Assembly (NCBI RefSeq): GCF_020012125.1
Contig: NZ_JAIFAG010000001.1
Coordinates: 4,340,001-4,404,000, forward strand
Reading direction: 5' to 3'
Origin: Hymenobacter psoromatis
GTDB lineage: Bacteria; Bacteroidota; Bacteroidia; Cytophagales; Hymenobacteraceae
Length of the DNA: 64,000 nt
In this document: piece after piece, positions 52,321 to 61,827 of the stretch
How positions within the stretch are numbered: position 1 is the stretch's first letter
Layout: each line of letters starts with the position of its first letter
Program-made: the position numbers and the translations under genes
Notes under the pieces: generated by a model
What the model was told of the DNA's origin: nothing
Seen by the model: only the letters and a program-made list of their open reading frames with translations
Database searches by the model: none

Positions 52321-53019
52321 TCACTCGCAGCCGTCCGGGCCGCAGGCGGGGCCGTCAGCCAATACCGTAGGGTGTGCCTGCGGGTGATTCTCGGCCCATA
52401 CCTTCTCCAGCACCTCGGCAAAGACCGCGCTTGGCTGCGCCCCCGATACGGCGTATTTGTCTTCAAACACGAAGAACGGCACGCCCCGCACCCCGATTTG
52501 CTGCGCCTCGTACTCATCGCGCCGCACCTCGTTGGCGTAGGTGCCGGCCAGCAGCGCCTGGCGCGCGGCGTCGGCATCAAGGCCGATTTCGGCGGCCAGG
52601 TTTACCAGCGTGTCTAAGTTGTTGAGGTCGCGGCCCTCCTGATAGTAGGCGGCCATGAGGCGCTCCTTGGCGGCATCCTGGCGGCCGTGGTGCGCCCCGA
52701 AGTGGATGAGCTGGTGCGCCAGAAAAGTATTGGCCGGCACGGCGCGGTCAAAGTCGTAGGCCAGGCCCACTTCCTGGGCTACCAGCGCCATGTGGTCGTT
52801 CATGCGGCGGCCTTCGGCCTCCGATACGCCTTTTTTCTGGGCCAGCGAAGCGTGGATGCTTTCGCCGGGGACGGGCGCAAAATCGGGGTTTAGCTGGAAG
52901 CTTTTCCACTGTACCTGCACATCGGCACGGTGGGCAAACTCGCCCAGGGCGTGTTCCAGCCGGCGCTTGCCGATGTAGCAGAACGGGCACACGACATCGG
53001 ACCAAATTTCAATTTTCAT
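52321..53019 (-). CDS. FrnE-like DsbA-family oxidoreductase
   Basis: This 232-residue protein lacks a signal peptide and starts MKIEIWSDVVCPFCYIGKRR with the CPFC site (C11, C14). The thioredoxin-like fold with helical insert (ERLMAAYYQEGRDLNNLDTL) and GVRGVPFFVFEDKYAVSGAQ identify the FrnE/DsbA-like branch. A second cysteine pair at the C-terminus (CGPDGCE) is conserved in FrnE, which has disulphide isomerase activity under stress. It likely acts in the cytoplasm. Confidence 0.92.
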   Translation of the reverse strand: MKIEIWSDVVCPFCYIGKRRLEHALGEFAHRADVQVQWKSFQLNPDFAPVPGESIHASLAQKKGVSEAEGRRMNDHMALVAQEVGLAYDFDRAVPANTFLAHQLIHFGAHHGRQDAAKERLMAAYYQEGRDLNNLDTLVNLAAEIGLDADAARQALLAGTYANEVRRDEYEAQQIGVRGVPFFVFEDKYAVSGAQPSAVFAEVLEKVWAENHPQAHPTVLADGPACGPDGCE

Positions 53020-53485
53020 ACAATTTCTAGGATTTATAAAACAGCATTGATAGAACGAAGCAATGCCAGGGGATAAAAGTTTGGAATAGCCTCGATTTGG
53101 CTTTAAGAGGAGATTTTTGACCTATTTCCAGGCGGGGTTTTTAGGGATGAGGCGAAAATTTGGCTTTACGCGGAATCCTTGGCATAATACCATTGGTAGC
53201 TAGTTTTTTACGAAATTCCTCGTTCTATTTGCGAGTAGTTCCGCTTCCGATTACTTCCCGCTATGCTATTTCTCCTCACGCTTACGCACGCCGCCAGGGC
53301 CGCCCCCTTGCTCCCTACCCCCCGCTACCGGCGGGGGCTGCCGCTGGCCTGCTGCTACTTATCACTACCCCCCGCTGGCGCGTCAATTATAGGTTGATTA
53401 TCACTACGCATTTGAGGAATTATCTGGCTGGGCCGTGTCCGCACGCTGGCCGCGCTATCCACTGATTTTTAGTCCGTTTATTTTT
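53020..53485. other. Gap between divergent FrnE and T9SS protein genes
   Basis: No gene is supported. The left part is AT-rich (promoter of frnE side), the right part is T/C-rich with several CTACCCCCCGCT motifs near 53317-53390. Frames here open by chance (for example 53160-53465) and have no family features. Confidence 0.4.
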
Positions 53486-56400
53486 ATGCACTATCTCTAT
53501 TCATTACAGGGCTTGCGCCAGCGGGCCTGGTTATTAGGTTTATTTGCAGTGGCTACCCCCATTGCGCAGGCGGCCAGCAGCCCCGGCACGGCTGCCGTTC
53601 GCCCACCCGCGGCACTGGGCACGGCCCCGGTGCTCACCGGCAGCGCGGGCCCGGTGGCGGCCCCCGAGCGGGTTGCCACCGTGGTAGATGCTGGCCTGAC
53701 GCTGACAGCGGCGGGCGCGCCACTGACTTCAGCCACAGTGCAGGTGGCAGGCAGCTTTATTAGCGCGGAAGACGCGCTAGTTTTCAACCCCGGCACCGCC
53801 CCAGTGGGCCCCATCGAGGGGAGCTATGCGGCGGCTACCGGCACGCTCTCGCTCACAGTGGCGGTGGGGCGCGTGGCCACGGCGGCTCAGTGGCAGGCGG
53901 CCCTGCGCGCCGTGGCGTACTACAATGCCTCGCACGCGCCCAGCACGGCGTTTCGCACGGTCAGCTTCGTGGTGAGCGATGGTAGCCAGGTGAGCCAGCC
54001 GGCCAGCCGCACGGTAGCCGTAACGGCCGTTAACGACGCGCCCATCAACACGGCCCCGGCCGTGCTCACGACCGGTTCGGGCGCGGCGCTGGCCCTGGGC
54101 AATACCCTGGCGGTGGTCGATGCCGATGCCGGCACGGCGGTCATCCAGGTGTCGCTCATGGCCACCAACGGCACGCTGACCCTGGGCAACGACCAAGCCA
54201 ATAGTACTCTCACGCTCAGCGGGCCGCTTACGGCGCTCAACGCGGCGCTGGGTAGCCTGCGGTTTCTGCCTACCCCCGGCTTTCAGGGGCAGGCCGGGCT
54301 GACGCTGGTGAGCAACGACCTGGGCAACACCGGCACCGGCGGGCCACTGATGGCCACCAGCACGGTGGCCATCACGGTGCTGCCGGTGGCCCCCACCGAC
54401 CTGCCGGCGGGCATGTACGGCTCGGCTTACAGCCAGGGGGTAGGGGTGGCGGGCAGCCCACAGCCCTGCACCTACGCTATTACGGCGGGCACGCTGCCGG
54501 TGGGCCTGCGCCTGCTGCCGGCCACGGGCGTGCTCATGGGGATGCCCAAGGCCATTGGCTCGTTTGGCTTCACGGTCACGGCCCAATCGACACCGGGCCG
54601 CACCGCGGCGGCGGCTTCGCAGACGTATGCCCTGCGCGTGCTGCCGCCCACCAGCACCACCTGGACCGGCGACGCGCTGACCAGCGACTGGTTTGATGAT
54701 AACAACTGGAGCGCGGGCGCGCCGGGAGCGAGCATGAGCGTCGTGATTCCTGAAACCACCCAGCCCTACCCCGTGCTGGGTAATGGCACGGCCACGGCCC
54801 TGAACCTGACGCTTGCCGCCAATGCGCGCCTCACCCAGCAGGATGGCACGCTCACTCTGGGGGGAGATTTCAACAACGCGGGCACTTTCGTGGCCAGCGG
54901 CGGTACGGTGGCCCTGAGCGGGGCCGCCAGCCAGGCCGCTGGCGGTCCCGGCCTCACCCGCTTCTGGAGCCTGAGTGTGGGTAGTGCCAACGCCACGCTT
55001 GCCGGCCCGGTGGCCGTGCAGCAGGTGCTGACCCTGGCCGGCAACCTGACTACCAACGGCCAGCCGCTGACTCTGGAATCGACCCCCGCCGCCACGGCAC
55101 TGGTAGTAAACACCAGCGGCATAGTGGTGGGCGATGCCACCGTGCAGCGCGCCATTGATGGCAGCCTGAACGCTGGCCTGGGCTACCGCCACTACGCCGC
55201 GCCGGTGCGCGGGGCCACCGTGGCCAGCCTGGCCACGAGCGGCTTCGCGCCCGTCGTGAACGATGCCTACAACACCGCGGCGACGCCCACGGCCATTACG
55301 CCCTTTCCCACGGTGTATGGCTACGACCAGCGCCGGCTGGCGCTGGTTAATAAGCTGGCGGCCTTTGACAAAGGCTGGTTTTCGCCGGCTGGCCTGAATG
55401 AGCCGCTGGCGCTGGGCCAGGGCTACAGCGTGAACATGGATGCCGGCCAGGTGGTGAGCTTCGTGGGCGCGCTGCACAGCGGCGACCTCACCCTACCCCT
55501 GGCCCGCGCCGATGATGCCACGGCCGCCGACGCGGGCTGGCAGTTCCTGGGCAACCCCTACCCCGCCCCGCTCGACTTTAGCCTGGTGGCCCCCGCCGAC
55601 CGCCCCGGCCTCGACGCGGCCCTGTACGTGTACGCCAGCACCAGCCAGTACGCGGGGCAGTACCGCAGCTACGTCAATGGCGTGGGTGGCAACCCCGTGG
55701 TGCCCGTGGGCCAGGGCTTTCTAGTGCGCGTGAGCCAGGGCCAGACCAGTGCCGCGCTCACCTTCCGCAACAGCCAGCGCCTGACTACCCCCGACGCGAC
55801 CCCCGTGCAGCGCACCGCCGAAACCCGGCCCCTGGTGCAGCTGACACTACGCACTGCGGCCGGAGCCACCGATGAAGCGTATCTCTACTTCGAGGCCGGC
55901 GCTACCCCCGGCTTCGATTCCCAGTACGATGCCCTGAAGCTGCCCAACACCACCGGTCTCAACCTGAGCACGCTGCCCACCGCCGGCGCAGCCCTGGCCA
56001 TCGACGGCCGGCCGCTGCCCACCGGAGCGCTCACGGTGCCGCTGCGCGTGGCCGTGCCCGCCGCCGGCACCTACGTGCTCGAAGCCGCCGCCCTGCTCAA
56101 CCTGGGCGGCCTGCGCCCCTACCTGCGCGACGCGCAGCTCGGCACTCTCACCGACCTCACCCAGCAGTCCAGTTACTCGTTCAGCCAGGCCGCGGGCGCG
56201 GTGGGCGCGCGCTTCGAGCTGGTGTTTGGGCCGGCCCAGGCGCTGGCCGCGCAGCCCGCGGCCGGTAGCCCGCAGGTGGCGCTTTACCCCAACCCGGCTC
56301 AGGCGGTGGCCTTCGTGGAGCTAACCGCCGACCTCGGCCGCCAGGCCGTGGCCGCTACGCTGATTGATGGCCTGGGCCGCGCCGTGCGCACCACCACCCT

Positions 56401-56518
56401 ACCCCCCCAGGGCGCGGCGGCCCACCAGCTGAGCCTAACCGGTCTGGCTAGCGGCGTGTACGCGCTGCGCCTCGCCACCAGCGCCGGCGTGGTTACCAAG
56501 CGCCTTGTGGTGGAGTAG
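53486..56518 (+). CDS. Large T9SS surface protein with Ig-like/cadherin-like domains
   Basis: I chose ATG 53486 (MHYLYSLQGLRQRAW); an upstream GTG at 53435 adds a non-signal stretch. The 1010-residue product has a signal peptide, repeated beta modules with LAVVDADAGTAVIQVSL and LRFLPTPGFQGQAGLTLVSN, and a putative Ig domain (CTYAITAGTLPVGLRLLPAT). These are followed by long beta-helix-like and lipocalin-like modules (LGNPYPAPLDFS). It ends with the YPNPAQAVAFVEL...LTGLASGVYALRL T9SS sorting domain. It is a secreted or surface adhesin-like protein; no ligand is known. Confidence 0.85.
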   Translation: MHYLYSLQGLRQRAWLLGLFAVATPIAQAASSPGTAAVRPPAALGTAPVLTGSAGPVAAPERVATVVDAGLTLTAAGAPLTSATVQVAGSFISAEDALVFNPGTAPVGPIEGSYAAATGTLSLTVAVGRVATAAQWQAALRAVAYYNASHAPSTAFRTVSFVVSDGSQVSQPASRTVAVTAVNDAPINTAPAVLTTGSGAALALGNTLAVVDADAGTAVIQVSLMATNGTLTLGNDQANSTLTLSGPLTALNAALGSLRFLPTPGFQGQAGLTLVSNDLGNTGTGGPLMATSTVAITVLPVAPTDLPAGMYGSAYSQGVGVAGSPQPCTYAITAGTLPVGLRLLPATGVLMGMPKAIGSFGFTVTAQSTPGRTAAAASQTYALRVLPPTSTTWTGDALTSDWFDDNNWSAGAPGASMSVVIPETTQPYPVLGNGTATALNLTLAANARLTQQDGTLTLGGDFNNAGTFVASGGTVALSGAASQAAGGPGLTRFWSLSVGSANATLAGPVAVQQVLTLAGNLTTNGQPLTLESTPAATALVVNTSGIVVGDATVQRAIDGSLNAGLGYRHYAAPVRGATVASLATSGFAPVVNDAYNTAATPTAITPFPTVYGYDQRRLALVNKLAAFDKGWFSPAGLNEPLALGQGYSVNMDAGQVVSFVGALHSGDLTLPLARADDATAADAGWQFLGNPYPAPLDFSLVAPADRPGLDAALYVYASTSQYAGQYRSYVNGVGGNPVVPVGQGFLVRVSQGQTSAALTFRNSQRLTTPDATPVQRTAETRPLVQLTLRTAAGATDEAYLYFEAGATPGFDSQYDALKLPNTTGLNLSTLPTAGAALAIDGRPLPTGALTVPLRVAVPAAGTYVLEAAALLNLGGLRPYLRDAQLGTLTDLTQQSSYSFSQAAGAVGARFELVFGPAQALAAQPAAGSPQVALYPNPAQAVAFVELTADLGRQAVAATLIDGLGRAVRTTTLPPQGAAAHQLSLTGLASGVYALRLATSAGVVTKRLVVE

Positions 56519-56663
56519 AAGGAAATTAGCTCGTAAAGCAGCGTAGGTTATTTGCTTATTTCCCAACCTATTACTCTTTTTAATTCCTGCTGGTTTGTAA
56601 CCCTGGTGCCGGCCGGGGGGTAGGAAAGGTCAGTATTTTACCTGACTTTTTACCAGACTAGAA

Positions 56664-57656
<993 letters not shown>

Positions 57657-57671
57657 GTAGTAATGGTTAAT

Positions 57672-57716
57672 AAAGACCGTCATGCTAAGCTTGTCGAGGC
57701 ATAACGGTCTTTTTTA
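57672..57716 (+). terminator. Rho-independent terminator with CGTCATGC core
   Basis: AAAGACCGTCATGC/GCATAACGGTCTTT with loop TAAGCTTGTCGAG is followed by T residues. The core CGTCATGCTnAGCTTGTCGA resembles the widespread Bacteroidota repeat also seen at 23206. Confidence 0.8.
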
Positions 57717-57734
57717 ATCGCTTTGCTACCCCCC

Positions 57735-57742
57735 TACTTTTG
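57735..57742 (+). promoter_or_regulatory. -7 box TACTTTTG four bases before proB
   Basis: It is an exact TAnnTTTG, ending four bases before ATG 57747. It supports this start rather than TTG 57723 and would give a leaderless or nearly leaderless mRNA. Confidence 0.5.
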
Positions 57743-57746
57743 CGCT

Positions 57747-58835
57747 ATGCCGCTACCCTACCGTCGCCTCGTTGTCAAAATCGGTTCCAATGTGCTCACG
57801 CAGCCCAACGGCCTGCCCGATGAGGCGCGCATGGCCCAGCTGGTGAGCCAGATAGTGGCCCTCAAGCGCCAGGGCCGGGAAATTATCCTGGTATCGTCGG
57901 GGGCGGTGGCGGCGGGGCGCAGCCTCATCACCCTACCCCCCCGCGCCGATGCCGTGCGCAGCCGCCAGCTGCTGGCTGCCGTGGGCCAGGTAAAATTGCT
58001 GAGCCTGTATGCCGCGCTGCTGGCCCCGCACGGCCTACTGGGCGCGCAGGTGCTGGTGACCAAGGAAGATTTTCGCGACCGCCAGCACTACCTGAACATG
58101 CGCAACTGCTTTCAGGAATTGCTCCAGCAAAACGTCATTCCCATTGTGAATGAGAACGATGTGATTTCGGTGACGGAGCTGATGTTTACTGACAACGACG
58201 AGCTGGCCGGCCTGGTCGCCAGTATGCTCGATGCCGACGCGCTGCTGATTCTGAGCAACGTGGACGGCATTTTCGACGGCGACCCCAGCCGGCCCGAGGC
58301 GCGGGTGATTCGCCATATCGCGCCGCACGACACGGGCTTCGCGGAGTTTATCACGGCCACGCGCTCGCAGTTTGGGCGCGGGGGCATGCTCACCAAATGC
58401 TCCATTGCCCACAAGGTGGCCGGGCTGGGCATCAGCGTGCACATCGCCAATGGCAAAACGCCCGATATTCTGCCCAACATCTTGAATGAGAGCGCGGTGA
58501 ATACCTGGTTTCAGCCCAGCAAAAAGGCATCGGGCACCAAGAAGTGGCTAGCCCACGCCCAGGCCGCGCAGGCCACGGTACACGTAAACGCCGGGGCGCG
58601 GGCGGCGCTGCTGGCCCCCGGCCAGGCCACCAGCCTGCTGCCGGTGGGGGTCGTGCGCATCGAAGGCGAGTTCCAGAAAGGTGACCTCGTGCGCCTCGTG
58701 GATGAGGCCGGCCACACCTTAGGCCTGGGCCTGGCCGAGTACGGCGCGGATAAGGCCCGTGAGCGCTTAGGCCAACACGGCCAGCGCCCACTGGTGCACT
58801 ATGATTATCTGTTTCTGACGGAGAATGTGGGGTAA
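57747..58835 (+). CDS. proB: Glutamate 5-kinase
   Basis: ProB phosphorylates glutamate in the first step of proline synthesis. ATG 57747 (MPLPYRRLVVKIGSNVL) is preferred because a -7 box overlaps the upstream TTG extension. The 362-residue protein has the amino-acid-kinase fold with EIILVSSGAVAAG, VPIVNENDVISVTELMFTDN with the acidic loop, SNVDGIF and FGRGGMLTKCSIAHK. A PUA domain covers the C-terminal 90 residues (VHVNAGARAALLAPGQATSL...). It ends inside a family B repeat, 64 bases before proA. Confidence 0.96.
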   Translation: MPLPYRRLVVKIGSNVLTQPNGLPDEARMAQLVSQIVALKRQGREIILVSSGAVAAGRSLITLPPRADAVRSRQLLAAVGQVKLLSLYAALLAPHGLLGAQVLVTKEDFRDRQHYLNMRNCFQELLQQNVIPIVNENDVISVTELMFTDNDELAGLVASMLDADALLILSNVDGIFDGDPSRPEARVIRHIAPHDTGFAEFITATRSQFGRGGMLTKCSIAHKVAGLGISVHIANGKTPDILPNILNESAVNTWFQPSKKASGTKKWLAHAQAAQATVHVNAGARAALLAPGQATSLLPVGVVRIEGEFQKGDLVRLVDEAGHTLGLGLAEYGADKARERLGQHGQRPLVHYDYLFLTENVG

Positions 58836-58891
58836 GCTTTAGCTTGCCGTTTTAGCACCCTCATTTACGCCCGGTAAGCTAAAGCTTCCCC
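58829..58891. repeat. Inverted repeat, family B, between proB and proA
   Basis: The left arm GGGGTAAGCTTTAGCTTGCC contains the proB TAA (58833-58835). The right arm GGTAAGCTAAAGCTTCCCC ends 8 bases before the proA ATG. Copies occur at 36428 and 60145. Confidence 0.85.
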
Positions 58892-58899
58892 TGCATTTT

Positions 58900-60144
58900 A
58901 TGATTGACCTTTTCCGAGCCGCACAACAGGCCAGCCGCGCGCTGGCCGCGGTGCCCGCCGCCACTACCGATGCCCTGCTGCGTGACCTGGCCGACGCGCT
59001 AATTGCCCATACTGACTTTCTTATCAGCGCCAACGCCCAGGACCTGGCCCGGATGCCCGCCGCCGACCCGCGCCACGACCGCCTGCGCCTCACGCCCGCG
59101 CGCCTGGCCAGCATGGCCGATGACCTGCGCGCCGTGGCCGCCCTACCCTCCCCGCTGGGCGCGAAGCTGAGCGAGAAGACCCTGCCCAACGGCCTGCTGC
59201 TGAGTAAAGTGCGCGTGCCGCTGGGCGTGGTGGGCATCATCTACGAGGCGCGGCCCAACGTGACCATCGACAGCCTGGCGCTGTGCCTGAAAACCGGCAA
59301 TGCCTGCCTGCTCAAGGGCGGCTCCGACGCGGCGGCCTCCAACGCGGCGCTTATCGAGGTGGCCGGGCCGGTGCTGCTGCGCCACGGCCTGCCGCTGGCC
59401 GCCGCCACCCTGCTACCCCCCGAGCGCGCCGCTACCGAAGCGCTGCTGCGGGCCGTGGGCCTGGTTGATGTGGTGATTCCGCGGGGTAGCCAGGGCTTGA
59501 TAAACTACGTGCGGGAAAATGCCCGCGTGCCCGTTATCGAAACCGGGGCCGGCGTGGTGCACACGTATTTCGACGAAACCGGCCATCTGGCCCAGGGTGC
59601 GGCCATCATCGCCAATGCCAAGACGCGCCGCGTGAGCGTTTGCAATTCGCTTGATTGTCTGTTAATTAACGAAAGCCGACTGGCTGACCTGCCCGCCTTA
59701 GTTGCGCCGCTGGCCGCCGCCCAGGTGCAGCTATTCGCCGACGCGCCGGCCCTGGCGGCGCTGGCCGGGGCCTACCCCCCCGAATTGCTGGCACCGGCCA
59801 CCGACGAGCACTTCGGCACCGAGTTTCTGGATTATAAATTGGCCATCAAGACCGTGACCGACCTCGATGCAGCCCTCGACCACATTGCCCGCTACGGCTC
59901 GCGCCACAGCGAAGCCATTATTTCGGAAAACCAAGCTCACATTGATACCTTTTTGCAAAGTGTGGATGCGGCGGCCGTGTATGCCAACGCCTCCACGGCC
60001 TTCACCGACGGGGGGCAGTTTGGGCTGGGGGCCGAAATTGGCATCAGCACTCAGAAGCTGCACGCCCGCGGCCCGATGGGCCTCGAAGAGCTAACCAGCT
60101 ACAAGTGGCTGGTGCGCGGCAACGGGCAGGTGCGAGGGGGGTAG
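58900..60144 (+). CDS. proA: Glutamate-5-semialdehyde dehydrogenase
   Basis: ProA reduces glutamyl phosphate, the second step of proline synthesis; it works with ProB. The 414-residue protein has the aldehyde-dehydrogenase fold with VPLGVVGIIYEARPNVTIDS, LKGGSDAAASNAALI and KTRRVSVCNSLDCLLIN with the catalytic Cys. Also seen is DGGQFGLGAEIGISTQKLHARGPMGLEELTSYKW. The stop TAG comes right before another family B repeat. Confidence 0.97.
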   Translation: MIDLFRAAQQASRALAAVPAATTDALLRDLADALIAHTDFLISANAQDLARMPAADPRHDRLRLTPARLASMADDLRAVAALPSPLGAKLSEKTLPNGLLLSKVRVPLGVVGIIYEARPNVTIDSLALCLKTGNACLLKGGSDAAASNAALIEVAGPVLLRHGLPLAAATLLPPERAATEALLRAVGLVDVVIPRGSQGLINYVRENARVPVIETGAGVVHTYFDETGHLAQGAAIIANAKTRRVSVCNSLDCLLINESRLADLPALVAPLAAAQVQLFADAPALAALAGAYPPELLAPATDEHFGTEFLDYKLAIKTVTDLDAALDHIARYGSRHSEAIISENQAHIDTFLQSVDAAAVYANASTAFTDGGQFGLGAEIGISTQKLHARGPMGLEELTSYKWLVRGNGQVRGG

Positions 60145-60240
60145 TGTAGGGTAGCTTTAGCTTGCCGGGCCGCAGCTGCATGTGCCGCGGCCGGCAAAAA
60201 TGACGTATTCCTGAAAACGGCAAGCTAAAGCTTACCCTAC
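60145..60240. repeat. Inverted repeat, family B, after proA
   Basis: Arms TGTAGGGTAGCTTTAGCTTG then CCG and CGGCAAGCTAAAGCTTACCC then TAC enclose a GC-rich centre. It begins directly after the proA stop and ends 10 bases before the next ATG. Confidence 0.85.
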
Positions 60241-60250
60241 CTTACTGCTT

Positions 60251-61243
60251 ATGATATACGGCATGTGCTTCGATGGAAGCGTAGTGCGCGGCTGGGGCGA
60301 CGATGACCGCTACCTGCACTTTTCCAATACCCGCGCCACCGGCCACGTCGAAAACCTGGAGTTTCACTACCAGCGTGCCCGCGAAATGGGCCTGACCCGC
60401 TTCCGCGATACGGTACTCTGGGACGAAGCCCGGCACCAGCCCGACTACGCCTGGCTCGACCGGCTGGCGGCCGTGAGCGAGGGCCAGCTGGAGTTGGTGC
60501 TCAACCACTACGCCCTGCCCGAATGGATTACGGAAGAGATGTTCTGGACCGACGGCGCGGCCGCTGCCATGCGCGAGCTGGCCCGCGAAATCGCCCAGCG
60601 TTACCGGGGCGCGTTTCGCAGCTATAACCTGGGGGCCGAGCTGGGTATCTGGACTGACTGGATTGCGGCCCCGCTGAGCCGGCAGTGGCCCTTCGGCGGC
60701 CGCGACTGGTGGGCCGTGTACCGCCAGACCAGCTCCATTACCATCGCCATTGCGCAGGGCCTGAAGGCCGGCGACCCCGCCGCACTCACCGCCATGAGCG
60801 AGCCCTGGGGCTGGGGGCCCATGCCCTGGCCCGACCAGGCCCGGCCCTTCGCCACCATCCTGGGCCGGTCCGACCCGGTGGCGGAAGCAAACAACTGCCA
60901 CACCTGGCAGCAGGGTAGCCCGGACTTGCTCGATATTGTGGGCCTGAATATTTATTTTGATAATGATATTCCGGCCATGCTGGCGGCGGCCCGCGGCCTG
61001 TTCCCAGACCAGCAGGTAGTGGTGGCCGAAACTGCCAACACCCTGCGGCCCGACTGCCACCCGCCCGCCCTGTGGTGGGCTAAGTTTGAAGCCCTCGGCG
61101 AGCCCGACCTGGCCGTGAGCTGGAGCCCCGGCCTCACCATGCTTACCCACGAGTTGGGCGAGCCCATGTGCGGCAACCTACTCAACCCTGACGGCCACCA
61201 GCACTGGCACCGGCCCGCCGTAGGGCACCCGGTACGGGCTTAA
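60251..61243 (+). CDS. Glycosidase-like TIM-barrel protein
   Basis: This 330-residue protein starts MIYGMCFDGSVVRGWGDDDR. It has a probable (beta/alpha)8 fold with the clan GH-A style acid/base region SYNLGAELGIWTDW (Glu) and MSEPWGWGPMP, then the candidate nucleophile in VVVAETANTLRP, and WSPGLTMLTHELGEPM. No exact family is recognised. It lacks a signal peptide, so it may act on a cytoplasmic glycoside. Its stop codon overlaps that of the DUF2141 gene on the other strand at TTAA (61240-61243). Confidence 0.6.
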   Translation: MIYGMCFDGSVVRGWGDDDRYLHFSNTRATGHVENLEFHYQRAREMGLTRFRDTVLWDEARHQPDYAWLDRLAAVSEGQLELVLNHYALPEWITEEMFWTDGAAAAMRELAREIAQRYRGAFRSYNLGAELGIWTDWIAAPLSRQWPFGGRDWWAVYRQTSSITIAIAQGLKAGDPAALTAMSEPWGWGPMPWPDQARPFATILGRSDPVAEANNCHTWQQGSPDLLDIVGLNIYFDNDIPAMLAAARGLFPDQQVVVAETANTLRPDCHPPALWWAKFEALGEPDLAVSWSPGLTMLTHELGEPMCGNLLNPDGHQHWHRPAVGHPVRA

Positions 61244-61692
61244 AAGTCGTTCCAAGTGGTGATAGTTACTACTTGGCCGGGGCCCTCTACCAAAAATTTG
61301 CACTGCTGAAAGTTGGGGGCGGAGAAGCGGGGCTTCACGTTGTTGGAAAACGCGAACGGCTCGGTGGGAATACCCAGGAAGTTTTTGTCGAGCTTGTCGT
61401 TGTTGTTGAGGTCCTGGCTCAGGGCCACGGCCCACTCGCCGGGCGTCAGCTCCACCGAAATTGAGAGTTCCTTCCGGCCCTCGGGCTTCACGAACATCCG
61501 GAGGGCCATCTGGCCATCCTTGAGAAATTTTTCGGGCGAGTTATAAAAATTGAGCTTCACCAAGGCCTGGGTCGAGGCCAGCTCCGACACCACAATCGTG
61601 ACGGTTTGGGTAGCCGGAGCGGGCCGCGGGGGCGGCCCGGCACTGAGTACGGAGCTACCCAGAAGCAGCGCGGCTAGGGATAAAACGTTCAT
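61240..61692 (-). CDS. DUF2141 family protein
   Basis: I chose ATG 61692 (MNVLSLAALLLGSSVLSAG), which begins a signal peptide; the frame is open 11 codons further. The 150-residue product carries the typical DUF2141 segment LSQDLNNNDKLDKNFLGIPT with EPFAFSNN. It is a small exported beta-sandwich protein of unknown function, common in Bacteroidota. A TAAGTTTG -7 box lies at 61728-61735, 35 bases upstream, facing the divergent TACCTTCG box of the acyl-CoA ligase (61793). Confidence 0.88.
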   Translation of the reverse strand: MNVLSLAALLLGSSVLSAGPPPRPAPATQTVTIVVSELASTQALVKLNFYNSPEKFLKDGQMALRMFVKPEGRKELSISVELTPGEWAVALSQDLNNNDKLDKNFLGIPTEPFAFSNNVKPRFSAPNFQQCKFLVEGPGQVVTITTWNDF

Positions 61693-61727
61693 GGAGCGGT
61701 GGAAAAGCAGAGGTCGAACTACCACCG

Positions 61728-61735
61728 CAAACTTA
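61728..61735 (-). promoter_or_regulatory. -7 box TAAGTTTG for the DUF2141 gene
   Basis: It is an exact TAnnTTTG on the minus strand. It is paired with TACCTTCG (61793-61800) on the plus strand, 27 bases before the ligase ATG 61828. Confidence 0.5.
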
Positions 61736-61827
61736 CGAAGCGGCCAGAATCGTTCCGGCCGCGGGGTAGATGGCGGGGCCGGCCGGGCCGTTTACCTTCG
61801 CGCCGCCCACCCTACCCCTCGCTCCCC

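Noticed and set aside
53160..53465. 101-codon frame upstream of the T9SS protein
   Set aside because: It has an Arg-rich chance-like composition and TTG-type start, and runs through CTACCCC motifs in an otherwise AT-rich promoter gap.
53777..55477. Long open frame (566 codons) on the minus strand
   Set aside because: It is the shadow of the T9SS surface protein on the plus strand; GC-rich codons keep the opposite frame open, and it has no family motif.
61699..61827. Longer start for the acyl-CoA ligase
   Set aside because: The added 43 residues are Arg/Pro-rich, and the region holds two divergent promoter boxes.
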